9,725 nt of DNA, from contig JALOKO010000100.1 in NCBI GenBank assembly GCA_025456495.1, positions 1 to 9,725 on the forward strand, in the 5' to 3' direction. Shown here in pieces: positions 7,958 to 9,725 of the stretch (positions within the stretch are counted from its first letter, which is position 1; each line of letters opens with the position of its first letter). The stretch comes from Bryobacterales bacterium. Lineage in GTDB: Bacteria; Acidobacteriota; Terriglobia; Bryobacterales; Bryobacteraceae. A program made the position numbers and the translations under genes. The notes beneath the pieces are model-generated. The model did not search any database. It was not told where the DNA came from and was given only the letters and a program-made list of their open reading frames with translations.

Positions 7958-7970
7958 GCGTTAATAACGC
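7958..7970. repeat. 13-bp palindrome at SPOR stop codon
   Basis: GCGTTA-A-TAACGC is a perfect inverted repeat around one central base. It overlaps the SPOR gene stop (TAA on the minus strand at 7961-7963) and ends 12 bp before the flippase ATG at 7946. It could be a small hairpin or operator that tunes flippase expression. There is no T-tract after it, so it is not an intrinsic terminator. Part of it encodes the last SPOR residues (Gln-Arg-Tyr), which limits how much can be read into it. Confidence 0.3.
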
Positions 7971-8716
7971 TGCACGATACTTTCAATCCCCTCGGCGGCG
8001 AGCTTCGCTTTCGTCTCTGTGAGTTTGGCGGGTGTTTCAAAGGGGCCCACCAGCACGCGGAAGAGTTCCTTTCCGGGTACTTCGGTGATAAAGGTTCGGT
8101 AGCCGCGACGTTGCAAATTCCCGGCCATCAGCTCGGCCTCAGCGCGTCCAATGGCGGCCACCTGCACGAAGGTGTCTCCCTTACGAGGAGTGATGACACG
8201 CACCCGGCTGTCGAGGATTTTCTGGGCTTCCGTGACCGGGGTTTTGGCGGGTGGCGCGGGATTGGCGGCAACAGTGGCCGAAGTGGCGACGGCGGGCTTG
8301 ACGGTGCTGGTGGGGGTGGGCTGTGTGGGCGCTGGCGCGGCGCCAACCGCGTTGCCCGTGTTCGCCCCAAGAGCTGGAACGGTGGATGTCTGGCCCTGCG
8401 TGGGAGACGCATCAGCGTTTGGCGATGGCTGGGAGGCTGCGCTGGCTTCGGATGCGGACTCTGACACCAGGGTCCCCGATGCGGAGGGTTTCGCGTTCTC
8501 GGCCATCGCGCTTCGGATGGGGGCGCGGGGACCAGGATCTTCCACCGCCACCCGGTTGTTGGATTCCTGTGGGTCTGCCACCACTACGGAATTGAGCCCC
8601 AACACGTAGCCAAGCGTTAGGAAAATCGCGAACAGAATGATGAGCACAAAGAAGCCGCTCACCAACTGGCGGTTCCCCAGTACAAGTTCGTAGTGGCCAT
8701 CTTCACTCTTTGACAT
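7961..8716 (-). CDS. Membrane-anchored SPOR-domain protein
   Basis: This 251-residue protein has a short cytoplasmic lead (MSKSEDGHYELVLGNRQ) and one transmembrane helix (about 19-40, GFFVLIILFAIFLTLGYVLG). A long periplasmic linker rich in Ala, Ser, Pro and Thr follows (about 45-165). The C-terminal SPOR domain (about 181-251) starts DTFVQVAAIGRAEAELMAG, contains LFRVLVGPFETPAKLTETKAKL and ends ESIVQRY. SPOR domains bind glycan strands stripped of stem peptides and usually target proteins to the division septum (family knowledge). The two short repeats of the SPOR fold (VQVAA and FRVLVGPF) are visible. A GTG further upstream (8731) keeps the frame open, but GGGAAGG at 8721-8727 sits 4 bases before the ATG at 8716, and MSKSEDGHYELVLGN is a conserved-looking start. 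It lies between slipin and the flippase, unusual company for a septal protein. Confidence 0.88.
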   Translation of the reverse strand: MSKSEDGHYELVLGNRQLVSGFFVLIILFAIFLTLGYVLGLNSVVVADPQESNNRVAVEDPGPRAPIRSAMAENAKPSASGTLVSESASEASAASQPSPNADASPTQGQTSTVPALGANTGNAVGAAPAPTQPTPTSTVKPAVATSATVAANPAPPAKTPVTEAQKILDSRVRVITPRKGDTFVQVAAIGRAEAELMAGNLQRRGYRTFITEVPGKELFRVLVGPFETPAKLTETKAKLAAEGIESIVQRY

Positions 8717-8720
8717 AGCG

Positions 8721-8727
8721 CCTTCCC
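8721..8727 (-). promoter_or_regulatory. Ribosome binding site of the SPOR gene
   Basis: GGGAAGG on the minus strand ends 4 bases before the ATG at 8714-8716. It fixes this start over the upstream in-frame GTG at 8729-8731. Its GGGAA can pair with TTCCC at 8758-8762, so it may be part of the neighbouring alternative-hairpin arrangement. Confidence 0.65.
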
Positions 8728-8731
8728 GCAC

Positions 8732-8763
8732 GGAACAAAGAGTTCCCGCTTTGTTCGGGGAAC
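8732..8763 (-). promoter_or_regulatory. Mutually exclusive hairpins in the slipin-SPOR gap
   Basis: Read leftward, three stems compete for the same bases. Stem A pairs GTTCCC (8758-8763) with GGGAAC (8742-8747). Stem B pairs GAACAAAG (8749-8756) with CTTTGTTC (8733-8740), 8 bp with an 8-base loop. Stem C pairs GGAAC (8742-8746) with GTTCC (8732-8736). Stem A includes the last base of the slipin stop codon. All lie within 20-50 bases of the SPOR start and its Shine-Dalgarno site. There is no T-tract, so this is not a standard terminator. The layout resembles a translational or transcript-stability switch, or an RNA processing site, but only the pairing itself is seen; function is inferred. Confidence 0.4.
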
Positions 8764-9530
8764 TATTCTGTTATACCAGCCTTTTCCTTCAGAATTCTGG
8801 TGACCGCGGTGAACACATCCACAGGAATCGGAAATACCACGGTGGAGTTCTTTTCCGCGCCAATTTCCACCAGCGTTTGCAAGTAACGGAGTTGTAGCGC
8901 GGCGGGCTCCTGCTGGATCAGCTTGGCGGCTTCGGCCAAGCGCGCGGCGGCCCCAAATTCGCCCTCGGCGTGAATCACCTTGGCCCGCCGTTCGCGTTCT
9001 GCCTCGGCCTGCTTGGCGATCGCCCGGATCATCTGGTCAGGCAGGTCCACCTGCTTCACCTCCACCATGTTTACCTTGATGCCCCAAACGTCCGTCTGCT
9101 GGTCCAGGACGTGCTGCAGACGGAGATTCAGTTGCTCGCGCTCACTCAGCAATTGGTCCAGTTCCACTTCACCCAGGACGCTGCGCAGGGTGGTTTGCGC
9201 AAGTTGAGAGGTGGCGTACAGGTAGTTGGCCACCTCCACCACCGCACGGATGGGCTCCACCACGCGGAAGTAGAGAACGGCGTTTACCTTGACGGTGACG
9301 TTGTCGCGAGTAACCACATCCTGTGAGGGCACATCCAGGGTTTCCACGCGCAAGGACAACTTCACGATACGGTCAATGGGTCTCCAGACGAAGATCAGTC
9401 CGGGACCGACGGGCCGGGGATTCAGGCGCCCCAGGCGAAAAATGACTCCGCGCTCATACTCGTTGAGGATGTGGATGCAACTGAAAATCCAAAGCAGAAG
9501 AACCAGCGGGATGATAAAGAAGGGACTCAT
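8763..9530 (-). CDS. Slipin (stomatin-like SPFH/band 7 membrane protein)
   Basis: The 255-residue protein has an N-terminal membrane hairpin or helix (about 3-22, FFIIPLVLLLWIFSCIHIL), then NEYERGVIFRLGRL (23-36) and GPGLIFVWRPIDRIVKLSLR (42-61). It continues with DVPSQDVVTRDNVTVKVNAVLYFRV (66-90) and TTLRSVLGEVELDQLLSEREQLN (113-135). WGIKVNMVEVKQVDLP (149-164) and the coiled AIAKQAEAERERRAKVIHAEGE (170-191) follow, then LRYLQTLVEIGAEKNSTVVFP (214-234). This is the full slipin core. Slipins oligomerise on the inner membrane into microdomain scaffolds and are often paired with NfeD proteins, some of which are substrate-linked proteases (family knowledge). Although the frame is open to the right edge, the ATG at 9530 has AAGGAG 5 bases upstream and is the proper start. 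Its stop is 46 bp before the SPOR start. Confidence 0.95.
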   Translation of the reverse strand: MSPFFIIPLVLLLWIFSCIHILNEYERGVIFRLGRLNPRPVGPGLIFVWRPIDRIVKLSLRVETLDVPSQDVVTRDNVTVKVNAVLYFRVVEPIRAVVEVANYLYATSQLAQTTLRSVLGEVELDQLLSEREQLNLRLQHVLDQQTDVWGIKVNMVEVKQVDLPDQMIRAIAKQAEAERERRAKVIHAEGEFGAAARLAEAAKLIQQEPAALQLRYLQTLVEIGAEKNSTVVFPIPVDVFTAVTRILKEKAGITE

Positions 9531-9535
9531 GAGAA

Positions 9536-9541
9536 CTCCTT
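9536..9541 (-). promoter_or_regulatory. Ribosome binding site of the slipin gene
   Basis: AAGGAG on the minus strand, 5 bases before the ATG at 9528-9530. This strong Shine-Dalgarno match decides the start against the longer frame that stays open to the window edge. Confidence 0.8.
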
Positions 9542-9590
9542 GCCTGGGAACGGATTGACCTGGGATATCGGTTGACCGGGAAACGGATTG
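9542..9590. repeat. Degenerate 16-17 bp tandem repeat upstream of slipin
   Basis: Three adjacent units can be aligned on the plus strand: GCCTGGGAACGGATTG (9542-9557), ACCTGGGATATCGGTTG (9558-9574) and ACCGGGAAACGGATTG (9575-9590). A decayed fourth unit (GCACGGGAC...) may follow. The first and third are nearly identical and the middle diverges. The array ends directly against the slipin Shine-Dalgarno site, in the 124-bp gap between the NfeD-like stop and slipin. It may be an array of regulator sites, an mRNA leader element, or a coding repeat in a tiny frame. No -35/-10 promoter can be recognised in this gap. Confidence 0.55.
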
Positions 9591-9654
9591 GCACGGGACA
9601 TGGGGCGAGAGTAGCAGCGGTTTCCGGCGCCGTCTTCGTGCGATACCAAGGGCC

Positions 9655-9725
9655 TCAGGTTGGGGTTTGGGCCTGGACCGGCTCGGGCTCCACGGTGAGC
9701 GTAAGGCCATGGATTTCCACAACAC
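9655..9725 (-). CDS. Probable NfeD-family protein, C-terminal end
   Basis: The frame enters from the right edge (first full codon at 9723) and stops with TGA at 9655-9657, leaving 22 residues. These include VVEIHGLTLTVEPEP and then a Pro/Gln/Thr tail. The V-x-x-x-x-G-L-T-L-x-V-x-P pattern is how the OB-fold C-terminal domain of NfeD proteins usually ends, and NfeD genes commonly sit directly before slipin genes. The call rests on this short motif plus the neighbour. NfeD proteins are membrane partners of SPFH proteins, and the longer forms carry a ClpP-like serine protease domain. A CorC/HlyC-type terminal domain is a weaker alternative. Confidence 0.5.
   Translation of the reverse strand, partial: VVEIHGLTLTVEPEPVQAQTPT

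Noticed and set aside
8717..8731. GTG start for the SPOR protein
   Set aside because: The ATG at 8716 has a well-placed GGGAAGG, and the added residues are not typical of the family N-terminus.
8766..8800. TATAAC near 8770-8775 as a -10 element for the SPOR gene
   Set aside because: There is no acceptable -35 about 17 bp upstream, and the bases encode the slipin C-terminus.
9588..9604. TTGGCACGGGACATGGG as a sigma-54 promoter
   Set aside because: The -24 half (TGGCAC) matches, but the -12 half lacks TTGC at the right spacing, and it points rightward, away from slipin.
9531..9725. 65-residue N-terminal extension of slipin
   Set aside because: It is Arg/Ser/Pro-rich with no slipin counterpart. 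It overlaps the NfeD-like frame, and the ATG at 9530 has a strong AAGGAG.

Overview
The window is GC-rich bacterial DNA packed with genes and with almost no spacers. Nearly all of it is one leftward (minus-strand) gene train for making a cell-surface polysaccharide or glycan. The SPOR protein N-terminus (short polar lead, then a single membrane helix), the slipin-type SPFH gene and the sigma-54 activator with an atypical Fis-like end together suggest Acidobacteriota, perhaps a Bryobacter/Solibacter relative. That assignment is inferred from remembered protein style, not from a search.

Layout, left to right. Positions 2-355 (+) hold the C-terminal end of a sigma-54-dependent activator. It meets the leftward train tail to tail, and the two stop codons share bases. 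On the minus strand, in transcription order from the right edge, come: the last 22 codons of a probable NfeD-type protein (9655-9725); a 124-bp gap carrying a degenerate 16-17 bp tandem repeat; a slipin/SPFH membrane protein (8763-9530); a 46-bp gap with mutually exclusive inverted repeats; a membrane-anchored SPOR-domain protein (7961-8716); a Wzx-like flippase (6597-7946); an O-antigen ligase/polymerase-type membrane protein (5326-6600); a GT4 glycosyltransferase (4217-5329); a second GT4 (2997-4220); a class I SAM methyltransferase (2187-2978); a third GT4 (1078-2190); and a monotopic phosphoglycosyl transferase of the ExoY/WbaP type (352-1068).

How the genes fit together (inference from family knowledge). 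The phosphoglycosyl transferase would load the first sugar phosphate onto undecaprenyl phosphate. The three GT4 enzymes would extend it in the cytoplasm, and the methyltransferase would modify or cap the glycan. The flippase would turn the lipid-linked unit to the periplasm, and the Wzy/WaaL-type protein would polymerise it or transfer it. The cluster has no sugar-nucleotide synthesis genes and no Wzz/Wzc/Wza export machinery inside the window. Four of the junctions are 4-base ATGA overlaps and the others are gaps of 9, 14, 18 and 46 bp, so the genes are probably co-transcribed and partly translationally coupled.

The most unusual aspects are the coupling of NfeD/slipin and a septal-peptidoglycan-type SPOR protein to the head of a glycan operon, the competing hairpins between slipin and SPOR, the tandem repeat in front of slipin, and the overlapping convergent stops at 352-355. 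I saw no tRNA, rRNA, CRISPR, insertion sequence or clear intrinsic terminator. No stretch over 300 bp lacks a gene.
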